Assembly: GCA_031268395.1 (NCBI GenBank)
Contig: JAIRXI010000304.1
Location: 1-8,021 of the forward strand
DNA length: 8,021 nt
Source: Tannerella sp.
GTDB lineage: Bacteria; Bacteroidota; Bacteroidia; Bacteroidales; Tannerellaceae
Reading direction: 5' to 3'
Both the position numbers and the translations under genes were made by a program. This document shows positions 1 through 6,532 of the stretch, in pieces (position 1 is the stretch's first letter; each line of letters starts with the position of its first letter). The notes beneath the pieces are model-generated. The model worked only from the letters and a program-made list of their open reading frames with translations. It did not search any database and was not told the DNA's origin.

Positions 1-20
1 CATCCTTTCCCTTTTTTGCC

Positions 21-43
21 TCATATGGAGCGGAACCATATGA
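21..43. repeat. Perfect 8-bp inverted repeat (hairpin)
   Basis: TCATATGG at 21-28 is mirrored by CCATATGA at 36-43 around a 7-nt spacer, so either strand could fold into a stem-loop. A smaller overlapping inverted repeat, ATGAC/GTCAT, lies at 40-44 and 48-52. Neither strand has a U-tract directly 3' of the stem: a T-run lies at 12-17 on the plus strand, which is on the 5' side. It is therefore not a standard intrinsic terminator. It may belong to the repeat-rich DNA that continues to about 280; its function is unknown. Confidence 0.5.
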
Positions 44-66
44 CTCTGTCATCATACGCATACTAC

Positions 67-120
67 CCGTCATCCCCCTTTTTTCCCCGGCACCGCCGGG
101 GTAGGGTCTCGCAATGACGG
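67..120 (-). repeat. 54-bp palindromic repeat element with CCGTCAT/ATGACGG ends (REP/MITE-like)
   Basis: CCGTCAT at 67-73 and ATGACGG at 114-120 are perfect 7-bp terminal inverted repeats. Inside them is a second perfect stem, CCCCGGC at 85-91 and GCCGGGG at 95-101, with a 3-nt loop. A T6 run (79-84) sits between the left end and the inner stem. Read on the minus strand the element begins CCGTCATTGCGAGACCC, which resembles dispersed intergenic palindromes I recall from several bacterial groups (recall, not a search). There is no transposase and no clear target-site duplication. It could be a REP-like or miniature non-autonomous element, or a fold in the 3' untranslated region of the comF transcript. 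Confidence 0.55.
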
Positions 121-188
121 ATGCGACAAATTGAATGGCGGATTTCCGAGACATCGGTCGGTTGCATATCGTGCGCACGGTGTGTGAT

Positions 189-279
189 CCTGATCGCTGT
201 CAGGTTAAGGGGCGTAGCGCCGATACCTTTGTAGCCGTGTGCGTAAGCGCACGGTACCGTCCGCATCATTATTGATGCG
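189..279. repeat. Run of four short hairpins downstream of comF
   Basis: Four inverted repeats follow each other closely: CCTGA/TCAGG (189-193, 200-204), GGCG/CGCC (211-214, 218-221), GTGCG/CGCAC (239-243, 248-252) and CGCATCA/TGATGCG (262-268, 273-279). The last is a perfect 7-bp stem with a TTAT loop. It lies 20 bp beyond the comF stop codon on the minus strand, but no U-tract follows it, so termination is doubtful. A 68-codon minus-strand reading frame crosses this stretch and the 67-120 element. Its residues show no recognisable family, and its end is encoded by the repeat, so I treat the whole stretch as non-coding repeat DNA. Confidence 0.4.
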
Positions 280-299
280 TAAACTTCCCGGAAGGATTC

Positions 300-998
300 T
301 CAATACCGCGGGACAATCGCAAGGGCAAAGACGCTGATACGGATATCCGGAACCGCTATCAGCGCGTCGATGCAGGCAATGGTAGTCGCGCCGGTCGTAA
401 CCACGTCGTCGATCAGCAGGACGTGTTGGCCGGCCAGCGCGTCGGGATTTCTGATTTCGAAAATCTTTTCCACATTCAGATGGCGTTCATAAAAAGATTT
501 GCGCGTTTGAGTAGTGGTAGGGACGTTGCGGTGAAGCGCGTCGCGGTTGACGGGTCGCTGACAGACGGACGCCATACCGCGTGCAATCCATTCGGACTGA
601 TTATAGCCACGTTGCCGTTCCCTTTTCGGATGCAGCGCCACGGGAACCAGGCAGTCAATGTCTTCAAACAGTCCATACGTCTTCATCTCGAGCGCTGCCA
701 TGCAGCCCAGCTGACTGGCCAGATGCCTGTTCCCGTGATATTTGATCGCATGAATCAGCGTCTGTGCCATTCCTTCCTTCTCGAAAAACAGGAAAGCCGA
801 GACGTTCCGTATCTGTGAAAAGCCTGCATAGAATTTGCGCATCGGGTTGTCGGGTCGCTTGTAATAATAGGTAAGAGGTAAGTCGCAGAGACAGTACAGG
901 CACATGTCCTGTTCCTCCGTCAGCAGGGGCCGGCCGCACAGCAGACACAGGCGCGGATAAAACAGTTGCAGGACGTCAGGCATCTTCATCCACTTCAT
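300..998 (-). CDS. comF: ComF family protein (phosphoribosyltransferase-like)
   Basis: This 232-residue protein has the ComF architecture. An N-terminal double CxxC zinc-finger-like region (C18/C21 and C33/C36) precedes a type I phosphoribosyltransferase fold. The family signature PVALHPKRERQRGYNQS spans about 119-135, and the PRPP-binding loop VLLIDDVVTTGATT lies at 193-206. Length matches the family. In naturally competent bacteria ComF helps bring in single-stranded DNA; in Bacteroidales its biochemical role is not settled, so only the family is firmly called. It is the last gene of the minus-strand unit. Its first ATG (996-998) lies 23 nt inside recX. Codons 4 and 6 are also ATG, so the start could be up to 15 nt later and still overlap recX, which implies translational coupling. 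Confidence 0.9.
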   Translation of the reverse strand: MKWMKMPDVLQLFYPRLCLLCGRPLLTEEQDMCLYCLCDLPLTYYYKRPDNPMRKFYAGFSQIRNVSAFLFFEKEGMAQTLIHAIKYHGNRHLASQLGCMAALEMKTYGLFEDIDCLVPVALHPKRERQRGYNQSEWIARGMASVCQRPVNRDALHRNVPTTTQTRKSFYERHLNVEKIFEIRNPDALAGQHVLLIDDVVTTGATTIACIDALIAVPDIRISVFALAIVPRY

Positions 999-1467
999 AT
1001 ACTTCGCTGAACAGGGGTTTCAAACAGGAGGAAATTAACGCGCCCTCGAATCCACGGCCGCGGGCAAAACGGTAGAGTTTCAAAAAAACGTCGTATTCCG
1101 AACGTCCTGTGGCAGTACGTTTTTTTGTTTTGAGCATCTCCGACAGCGCCGACCGGCAGGTTTCGTCGTCCAGTTCGTCGAGGGCTTCGGCAATCACGTG
1201 GGAAGCAACACCTTTCTGCTTCAGTTCGTAGCGAATGCGAATGCGTCCCCAGCCGTTAAACCGGAACCTGTCCCTCGCAAAACTGCGGCAGAAACGGGAT
1301 TCATCCACGAATTTTTCTTCCAGCAACCGGGAGATGATCCGTCCGGCAGCTTCCGGCGACGAACCTGCTGCGGCCAACTTTTTCCGTACTTCGGAAATAC
1401 AGCGTTCACAGGAAGAACAATAGGCAGCCGCCAGGCGTAAAAGTTCGGATTCATTTCGCTGTTTCAT
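976..1467 (-). CDS. recX: Regulatory protein RecX
   Basis: RecX binds RecA filaments and limits their extension during recombination and SOS induction. The 163-residue product is all-helical in character and has family landmarks: the segment CISEVRKKL (23-31) in the first repeat, KFVDESRF (52-59), and WGRIRIRYELKQKGV (73-87), where RecX proteins carry the basic G-x-x-R-I-R-x-E-L motif. Length fits the usual 150-200 residues. I chose the ATG at 1465-1467; an in-frame TTG at 1489-1491 would add eight residues (LNYKISL-type) that do not look like RecX. The gene follows prmC by 25 nt and overlaps comF at its 3' end, so it is probably part of one transcript. No recA is in the window. Odd point: five cysteines, three of them close together near the N-terminus (C17, C20, C23). 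Confidence 0.9.
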   Translation of the reverse strand: MKQRNESELLRLAAAYCSSCERCISEVRKKLAAAGSSPEAAGRIISRLLEEKFVDESRFCRSFARDRFRFNGWGRIRIRYELKQKGVASHVIAEALDELDDETCRSALSEMLKTKKRTATGRSEYDVFLKLYRFARGRGFEGALISSCLKPLFSEVYEVDEDA

Positions 1468-1492
1468 AAGTGAGATTTTATAATTCAACAAG

Positions 1493-2356
1493 TTAAAGAT
1501 TCAAAGAGGCGGAGGGCGGGAGATGCGCTATGACGAAACGGTCTCTGCCGGACAGATCCTGCATGAGCTTCACCGGACAGAAGCCTTTTTGCCGTAACAG
1601 TTTCACCACAGCTCCACCGCAGGCCGCGTTGATTTCGACATACAGCGAACCGTTTTCGACCAGCTTTTCCCGCGCCAGACCGGCAATCCGGCGATGAAAC
1701 AACAGCGGGTCGCCGTCGGGGACAAACAGCGCCTGATGCGGTTCGTAATCCAGCACATTCCGCGCCATGGCCGCCTTCTCACGGTCTTTTACGTAGGGCG
1801 GATTACTGACGATCAGGTCGAAAGTCGGAAAGGCCGACGCCGGTTCTGCAAGGATGTCCGCCTGCCGGAAAGTGATCGAAACGCGATTCCGCAAGGCATT
1901 CCGACGCGCCGTAGCCAGCGCTCCGGTCGAAATATCAACGGCCATGACTTCCGCGCCGGCGAGACGTTTGGCCAGTGTAACCGCCAGACAGCCGCTTCCC
2001 GTTCCGATGTCCAGCACGCGCAGTCCCGGAGCGGTTTCCGTCCCGATAAGATACTCCGCCCATTCTTCCGTCTCCGGGCGGGGAATCAGCACCGACGGAT
2101 TCACCTCGAAAGACAGTCCCCCGAAGGAAACTTCCCTCATGATATACTGAACAGGTTCCGCCCGTTCGAGGCGCCGTACAACCTCCCGGACGCGCCTTTT
2201 TTCCGCAGAGGATAATTGCGTATCTTTGCGCAGAATTTGCTCGTGGAGCGGAAGGCCGCAAACGTATTCAATGACCAGACGGGTCAGGCTCCGTATTTCT
2301 TCCGGAGGGTAAATCGGTTGCAGTGATTCTCTTATGTATACGGTCGTTTCGTTCAT
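1493..2356 (-). CDS. prmC: Peptide chain release factor N5-glutamine methyltransferase PrmC (HemK)
   Basis: PrmC methylates the glutamine of the GGQ motif in release factors RF1 and RF2, using S-adenosylmethionine, and so speeds peptide release at stop codons in the cytoplasm. The 287-residue product has a helical N-terminal domain (about 1-75), the junction motif IPRPETE (91-97), the SAM-binding loop VLDIGTGSG (114-122), an acidic residue ending the second strand (D141), and the catalytic NPPY motif (185-188). Length is typical. The start is the ATG at 2354-2356, giving MNETTVYIRE. The reading frame continues upstream to 2536, but that extension lies antisense to ribD and does not resemble PrmC. 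It is the first gene of the minus-strand unit and diverges from ribD across 27 bp. Confidence 0.95.
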   Translation of the reverse strand: MNETTVYIRESLQPIYPPEEIRSLTRLVIEYVCGLPLHEQILRKDTQLSSAEKRRVREVVRRLERAEPVQYIMREVSFGGLSFEVNPSVLIPRPETEEWAEYLIGTETAPGLRVLDIGTGSGCLAVTLAKRLAGAEVMAVDISTGALATARRNALRNRVSITFRQADILAEPASAFPTFDLIVSNPPYVKDREKAAMARNVLDYEPHQALFVPDGDPLLFHRRIAGLAREKLVENGSLYVEINAACGGAVVKLLRQKGFCPVKLMQDLSGRDRFVIAHLPPSASLNL

Positions 2357-2360
2357 GTTG

Positions 2361-2368
2361 CAAACATA
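2361..2368 (-). promoter_or_regulatory. Candidate -7 element for prmC-recX-comF
   Basis: Read on the minus strand this is TATGTTTG followed by C, an exact match to the Bacteroidota -7 consensus TAnnTTTG. Only 4 nt separate it from the prmC ATG, so transcription would begin at or next to the start codon. No clear -33 TTTG lies about 20 bp upstream; the stretch there is T-rich instead. An 8-bp match with four fixed T/G positions can occur by chance, but the short divergent gap leaves few other places for a promoter. Confidence 0.4.
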
Positions 2369-2383
2369 CGAAAAAAAACGAAA

Positions 2384-3487
2384 ATGCGGGAAGAAGAAAA
2401 ATATATGATGCGCTGTCTGACGCTGGCCAGGGCGGGCGCGTCGTCCGTGGCTCCGAACCCGCTGGTGGGCGCGGTAGTAACGCACCGGGGGCGCATCATC
2501 GGCGAAGGATACCACCGGCGGTTCGGCGAACCCCATGCCGAAGTGAACGCCATCGCTTCCGTACGCGAAGAATCATGGCTGTGCGACGCCACGCTGTACG
2601 TCAACCTGGAGCCGTGTTCCCACTACGGCAAGACGCCGCCCTGCACGGAATTGATTATCCGCAAACGCATTCCTCGGGTCGTGGTCGGTTGCCTGGACCC
2701 CTATCCGGAAGTAGCCGGGCGGGGCATACGCATCCTGCGAAAAGCGGGCGTGGAGGTGATTACGGGCGTGCTGGAACGGGAGGCCGCCGCGCTGAATGCC
2801 TTTTTCATCACGGCGCAAACGCAACGGCGACCGTATGTCATCCTGAAATGGGCGCAGAGTGCGGACGGGTTCATCGACCGTGTCCGGACGAATCCGGACG
2901 AAAAGCCGGCGCTGCTGTCCACCCCCGCCACACGTCGGATTGTCCATAAACTCCGTTCCGAGGTAGCCGCCATTCTGGTCGGAACGCAGACGGTGTGGCT
3001 CGACAATCCGTCCCTGACCGTGCGCCACTGGGCAGGCGCTTCGCCCGTACGTATGTTCATCGACCGCAACCTGCGTATTCCGCCTGCATATCATCTGCTG
3101 GACGGTTCCGTACGCACGCTGGTATTCACCGGCCAGTCCGCCGCCGGGCGACAGGGGGTGGAATACGTCCGCCTCGACTTCTCACGGCCCTTGATTCCCC
3201 AGATGCTGTTACATCTGTATAACCGGCAGCTTTATTCCCTGCTGGTCGAAGGGGGCGCCCGGCTGCATCGCAGTTTTCTGGCATCCGGTCTGTGGGATGA
3301 ACTGCAGATAGAGACGGCTTCCGTCAAATTGGGCAGTGGCATCAGACCGGCTGAAATGCAATCTGATACAGCCGTAAAACGCCTTGGGACAGTTCACTTT
3401 CCGGCCTCCGGACATGCCTCCGAAATAGCCGTTTATGCCCATAAATACGTATATCCAAATGCCGGTGAGGACACTAAAATTTTATAA
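2384..3487 (+). CDS. ribD: Bifunctional riboflavin biosynthesis protein RibD (deaminase/reductase)
   Basis: RibD carries out two consecutive riboflavin steps in the cytosol: deamination of 2,5-diamino-6-ribosylamino-pyrimidinone 5'-phosphate, then NADPH-dependent reduction of the ribose side chain. The 367-residue product has both domains. The N-terminal zinc deaminase shows HAE (51-53, with E53 the expected proton shuttle) and PCSHYGKTPPC (77-87, zinc ligands C78 and C87). The C-terminal reductase shows LKWAQSADGFI (154-164), GTQTVWLDNPSLTVR (200-214) and LLVEGGARLHRSFL (286-299). Length is normal. The ATG at 2384 gives the usual short lead-in before the YMMRCLTLA helix, and an A-rich tract precedes it in place of a Shine-Dalgarno sequence. 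No other rib gene is nearby, and I saw no FMN riboswitch in the 27-bp upstream gap. Confidence 0.95.
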   Translation: MREEEKYMMRCLTLARAGASSVAPNPLVGAVVTHRGRIIGEGYHRRFGEPHAEVNAIASVREESWLCDATLYVNLEPCSHYGKTPPCTELIIRKRIPRVVVGCLDPYPEVAGRGIRILRKAGVEVITGVLEREAAALNAFFITAQTQRRPYVILKWAQSADGFIDRVRTNPDEKPALLSTPATRRIVHKLRSEVAAILVGTQTVWLDNPSLTVRHWAGASPVRMFIDRNLRIPPAYHLLDGSVRTLVFTGQSAAGRQGVEYVRLDFSRPLIPQMLLHLYNRQLYSLLVEGGARLHRSFLASGLWDELQIETASVKLGSGIRPAEMQSDTAVKRLGTVHFPASGHASEIAVYAHKYVYPNAGEDTKIL

Positions 3488-3525
3488 ATAACAGCCGGCA
3501 TGGCACGTGAAGCAAAAAATGTTTC

Positions 3526-3533
3526 TACTTTTG
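3526..3533 (+). promoter_or_regulatory. Candidate -7 promoter element upstream of the DUF6242 gene
   Basis: TACTTTTG matches the Bacteroidota -7 consensus TAnnTTTG exactly and sits 27 nt before the ATG at 3561, a typical leader length. No convincing -33 TTTG is found 19-21 bp upstream. The surrounding 73-bp gap (3488-3560) turns AT-rich at this point, and no terminator with a U-tract is seen after ribD. Read-through from ribD therefore remains possible alongside this promoter. Confidence 0.45.
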
Positions 3534-3560
3534 TACGCTTGTAACAAATAAATTGCATGA

Positions 3561-4925
3561 ATGAAAAAGAATAGGTTGCATTTATGGATGGCGGGATGTG
3601 CAGTGCTTTTATTGTCTTCTTGTTTGGGTGGCAATAGTGATATTGATGAAGAACTTTTGTCTAATTGCCAAATCATCTCTTTTTCCCTGCAAAACGATTC
3701 CATCCCGGAATTGAGCGCCTTGAAGTTTACCATTGACCAGGTGAACGGACAGATTTTCAACAAGGATTCCATGCCGTACGGCATGATTATCGACCGGAAA
3801 GCAGTTTGTACAATCGGTTACGACATGGGCTTGTCGCCTTCTGCCGTGGAAGTCGTTTATGAAGCGACCAAAGACTCGACCTACTGGAACGGTACCGATT
3901 CGCTGGATTTTTCAAACCCCGTCCGTTTCAGAGTGTATTCATATAACGGGAAATTTTATAAGACTTATATTGCCAAGGTGAATATTCACCGGCAGCAACC
4001 GGATTCCATGACGTGGACGCTCCATTCGGAGCAACTGGCCGGAACAACTGTCCGGGAACAGAAAGTCTTTGCTTCCGGCGATTCGTATTGGATGTTTGTA
4101 AAAAACGCGGCTGGATATGAACTGCATACCTCTTTGAAAACAGACGTAAAATCCTGGCAGGTAACTGCACTGAGCGATCTTTCGGATAAAGAACTGTCAC
4201 TTTCGCAGTTGACGGAATACGCCGGCAGTTTCTACCTTCCGGCAACAGACGGCTCGCTGTATTCTTCCTCCGATGGCCTCCATTGGGAAATACAGGCAGG
4301 AGCGCCGAATATCAAGGCTTTGTCGGGCATATTGAATGCCGGCACACACGTCGGACGGTCATCGGCGCTGACGGCCGTGATCAGGGAAGGAGACGCCTGG
4401 CTTTTTGCCCGGATGGACGAAAACGGGCGGTGGGAAACGGGTACGGCAGTCCCGGAAGCGTTTCCCGTAACCGGATTTGGCAACGTTTCGTACGAACTGA
4501 TGTACTATCCACACTTGACCGCAGTCGCCGGAAAAGACCGGAACGGCCGGCTGAGCAATGTTTCATGGGACACCATGGACGGACTGACATGGATACGCCT
4601 GACGGACGAAAAGCAGTCGTTTTATGAAGAACGGGAAGGCGTCATGTTGACGCAATATGACAACAAACTGTTTCTGATTGGCGGGATCAACGCCTCGGAC
4701 CGTGCGTTGAAAGATATATACCGGTCGGAAGACAGGGGCATTACCTGGAATCTGGCCGATACGTTAATTGTGCTGCCGGAGGTCTATCGGGCACGGGGCT
4801 ATGCTTCCGTACTGGTAGACGGAGAGCAGTTCCTGCTTCTTTTCGGAGGAAAAGAACGCAATGGCGCAAATATGCTGGAAGAATTGTGGCGAGGACGAAT
4901 CAACCGCCTGGGATTTAAAGAATAA
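3561..4925 (+). CDS. DUF6242 family lipoprotein with beta-propeller-like C-terminal part
   Basis: The 454-residue product begins with a lipoprotein signal: basic residues, a hydrophobic stretch, then lipobox LSSC with the lipidated cysteine at C21. The following SDIDEE stretch (26-31) resembles the acidic export signals of Bacteroidota surface lipoproteins, so surface exposure is possible but unproven. Residues about 36-145 resemble the DUF6242 N-terminal domain, including FTIDQVNGQIFNKDSMPYG. The rest is beta-rich and has three Asp-box-like motifs typical of sialidase/BNR propellers: SSSDGLHW (235-242), DTMDGLTW (337-344) and SEDRGITW (389-396). Kelch-like strands such as NKLFLIGG and FLLLFGG also occur. 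No catalytic residues can be assigned. The molecular function is unknown; a binding or scaffold role at the outer membrane is inference. The ATG at 3557 is out of frame and stops at once. Confidence 0.8.
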   Translation: MKKNRLHLWMAGCAVLLLSSCLGGNSDIDEELLSNCQIISFSLQNDSIPELSALKFTIDQVNGQIFNKDSMPYGMIIDRKAVCTIGYDMGLSPSAVEVVYEATKDSTYWNGTDSLDFSNPVRFRVYSYNGKFYKTYIAKVNIHRQQPDSMTWTLHSEQLAGTTVREQKVFASGDSYWMFVKNAAGYELHTSLKTDVKSWQVTALSDLSDKELSLSQLTEYAGSFYLPATDGSLYSSSDGLHWEIQAGAPNIKALSGILNAGTHVGRSSALTAVIREGDAWLFARMDENGRWETGTAVPEAFPVTGFGNVSYELMYYPHLTAVAGKDRNGRLSNVSWDTMDGLTWIRLTDEKQSFYEEREGVMLTQYDNKLFLIGGINASDRALKDIYRSEDRGITWNLADTLIVLPEVYRARGYASVLVDGEQFLLLFGGKERNGANMLEELWRGRINRLGFKE

Positions 4926-5052
4926 TAGTTGAATGAAGATATTCTGTTCATTGCATTTTTGAATCTTCAAATCATTGAATTTTGAATCCCTGAATAATTT
5001 CGGGCGGTTTTTCCCGTTAGGAAATGAGGTGGAGCAATAAAATTAAAACAGC
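4926..5052 (+). other. AT-rich 127-bp gap with a weak terminator-like hairpin
   Basis: This gap separates the DUF6242 and DUF6089 genes. AATGAA (4932-4937) and TTCATT (4947-4952) form a 6-bp stem, followed after GCA by T5 (4956-4960), which could act as a weak intrinsic terminator. TTTTGAATC occurs twice, at 4957-4965 and 4980-4988. A second small stem, CGGG/CCCG (5001-5004, 5013-5016), lies further on. CATTTTTG (4954-4961) and TAATTTCG (4995-5002) each differ from the -7 consensus TAnnTTTG at one position, and neither has a clear -33 partner. A promoter for the DUF6089-uppS-bamA group is plausible here but not demonstrated. Confidence 0.3.
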
Positions 5053-5766
5053 ATGTCTTCAACTTTTTTTCGACGATGGTGTATGATTCTCGCGGGATGT
5101 CTCTCTTTTGTCCTGATTCACGCACAGGAATACATGTACGAGATAGGCGGCATGGGGGGCGTGGCATCGTATATGGGCGATGTCAACAAGACAGCCCCTT
5201 TTAAAGGATTGAATCCTGCCGGGGGCGTGGTGTTCCGCTACAATGCCAATTTCCGGATTGCACTCAAGGCCGATTTGGCTTGGGCGAAAATCTCCGGCAG
5301 TACGGAGGGGTTGGAGAACGTATTTCCGGAACGGGCGCAAGCCTCGTTTGAGCGTAACGTGTTTGAAATGGGAGGACAGTTTGAGTTTAACTTCTTTCCT
5401 TACAGCGATAAATACGCCTACTTGAACACCAAACGTTTCTCGCCCTATCTGCTGGTCGGACTGGGCGCTACGGTGGCGCCCGGAAACGCTTCGACGTTCG
5501 CCGGGCTGAATCTTCCGGTGGGTATAGGCGTGAAATACAAACTGAAAAACCGGCTCAATCTCGGCTGCGAACTGTCTGTTCGCAAGTTGTTTGGAGACGG
5601 GTTGGATGTGACGGACGAAAGTAACCGTATACTGAACAATCCTTATGGCATCAGCGGCAGTGTGATGAAAAACAGGGACTGGTATTCAACACTGACGTTT
5701 TCGGTGACGTGGGACTTCGGACTTCGGAACTGTCAATGCAACAGCAAAGACGGATTATTGTTTTAA
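5053..5766 (+). CDS. DUF6089 family outer-membrane beta-barrel protein
   Basis: The 237-residue product has a signal peptide (basic RR at 7-8, hydrophobic 10-22, likely cleavage near A24). The mature part starts EYMYEIGGMGGVASYMGDVNK, the characteristic N-terminal strand of the DUF6089 family. Alternating polar and hydrophobic strands follow, such as PAGGVVFRYNANFRIALKADL (55-75), SPYLLVGLGATVAP (130-143) and NLPVGIGVKYKLKNRLNLGCELSVRKLF (153-180). The final strand region WYSTLTFSVTWDFGL is followed by a short CQC-containing tail (227-229). This pattern fits a small barrel of roughly eight strands in the outer membrane. Its function is unknown. It ends 3 bp before uppS, so the two are almost certainly co-transcribed, and it would be inserted by the BamA encoded two genes downstream. 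Confidence 0.8.
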   Translation: MSSTFFRRWCMILAGCLSFVLIHAQEYMYEIGGMGGVASYMGDVNKTAPFKGLNPAGGVVFRYNANFRIALKADLAWAKISGSTEGLENVFPERAQASFERNVFEMGGQFEFNFFPYSDKYAYLNTKRFSPYLLVGLGATVAPGNASTFAGLNLPVGIGVKYKLKNRLNLGCELSVRKLFGDGLDVTDESNRILNNPYGISGSVMKNRDWYSTLTFSVTWDFGLRNCQCNSKDGLLF

Positions 5767-5769
5767 TAA

Positions 5770-6516
5770 ATGGCAATGTCATTGATAGATAATGTAGATA
5801 AAACGCGATTGCCGCAACATGTTGCAATCATTATGGATGGAAACGGGCGCTGGGCCAAAGAGCGCGGGGAAGACCGCAGCACAGGGCATCAGGAAGGCGT
5901 TGTTTCCGTACGCAAAGTGCTGGAAGCGGCAACAGCCATTTCCTTGAGATACTTGACGGTCTATACGTTTTCGATGGAAAACTGGCATCGTCCGGCGTCG
6001 GAAGTACAGGCCCTGATGGCGTTGCTGGTGTCGGCCATCCTCCGGGAAACGCCGGATCTGATGGAAAATAACATCCGGCTACTGGTCATCGGCGACCTGG
6101 CGCGTCTGCAACCGGAGGTTCTGCATACGTTGCAGGACTGCATCCGCCAGACCTCGGGGAACACGGGGACGACACTGACGCTGGCCCTGAGCTACTCTTC
6201 GCGGTGGGAACTGACGAATGCGGCGCGCTTGCTGGCCGCAGACGTGGTAAACGGAAAAATCTCCCCGGAGGAAATCTCGGAAGAACGGTTTGCCGGCTAC
6301 CTGACAACAAAGGGTATCCCCGATCCCGACCTGCTGATTCGTACGGGCGGAGAGAAGCGTATCAGCAATTTCCTTTTATGGCAGTCGTCCTATGCCGAAC
6401 TTTATTTCACGGACGCATACTGGCCGGATTTCAGAGAAAATGAGTTGTATGAAGCAATCTTGTACTACCAGCAGAGGGAACGCCGCTTCGGTAAGACAAG
6501 CGAGCAATTGAATTGA
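5770..6516 (+). CDS. uppS: Isoprenyl transferase / undecaprenyl diphosphate synthase
   Basis: This cis-prenyltransferase adds isopentenyl diphosphate units to farnesyl diphosphate to make the C55 carrier lipid used for peptidoglycan, O-antigen and capsule assembly. The 248-residue product shows HVAIIMDGNGRWAK (17-30), with D23 corresponding to the Mg-binding catalytic Asp26 of the E. coli enzyme, then GH (39-40), YTFSMENWHRPASEV (65-79), SYSSRWEL (141-148), DLLIRTGGEKRISNFLLWQ (187-205) and AELYFTDAYWPDF (209-221). R191, R197 and S199 align with the E. coli diphosphate-binding residues. Length is normal. The ATG at 5770 lies 3 bp after the DUF6089 stop; the in-frame ATG at 5776 (MSLIDNVDK) is equally good by family comparison. 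SYSSRW replaces the NYGGRW seen in E. coli. Confidence 0.95.
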   Translation: MAMSLIDNVDKTRLPQHVAIIMDGNGRWAKERGEDRSTGHQEGVVSVRKVLEAATAISLRYLTVYTFSMENWHRPASEVQALMALLVSAILRETPDLMENNIRLLVIGDLARLQPEVLHTLQDCIRQTSGNTGTTLTLALSYSSRWELTNAARLLAADVVNGKISPEEISEERFAGYLTTKGIPDPDLLIRTGGEKRISNFLLWQSSYAELYFTDAYWPDFRENELYEAILYYQQRERRFGKTSEQLN

Positions 6517-6532
6517 TAAACAAAATTTGTGT

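Noticed and set aside
85..101. Intrinsic terminator for comF
   Set aside because: The stem is strong, but on the minus strand it is followed by A6 rather than a U-tract, and on the plus strand the T-run is on the 5' side.
63..269. 68-codon minus-strand reading frame as a small gene
   Set aside because: It crosses the 54-bp palindromic element and several hairpins, shows no recognisable family, and is rich in Arg, His and Cys as expected from chance translation of repeats.
1694..2215. 173-codon plus-strand reading frame
   Set aside because: It lies antisense across the prmC catalytic domain and has an Arg/Gln-rich, shadow-like composition.
2357..2536. Upstream extension of prmC to an earlier start
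   Set aside because: The added 60 residues are antisense to ribD, low in complexity (a run of five Phe, many Arg), and unlike any PrmC N-terminus; MNETTVYIRE at 2356 fits.
2384..2949. Plus-strand frame from 2323 overlapping the ribD start in another frame
   Set aside because: The ribD frame carries all deaminase motifs; the other frame is Arg/Gly-rich with no family.
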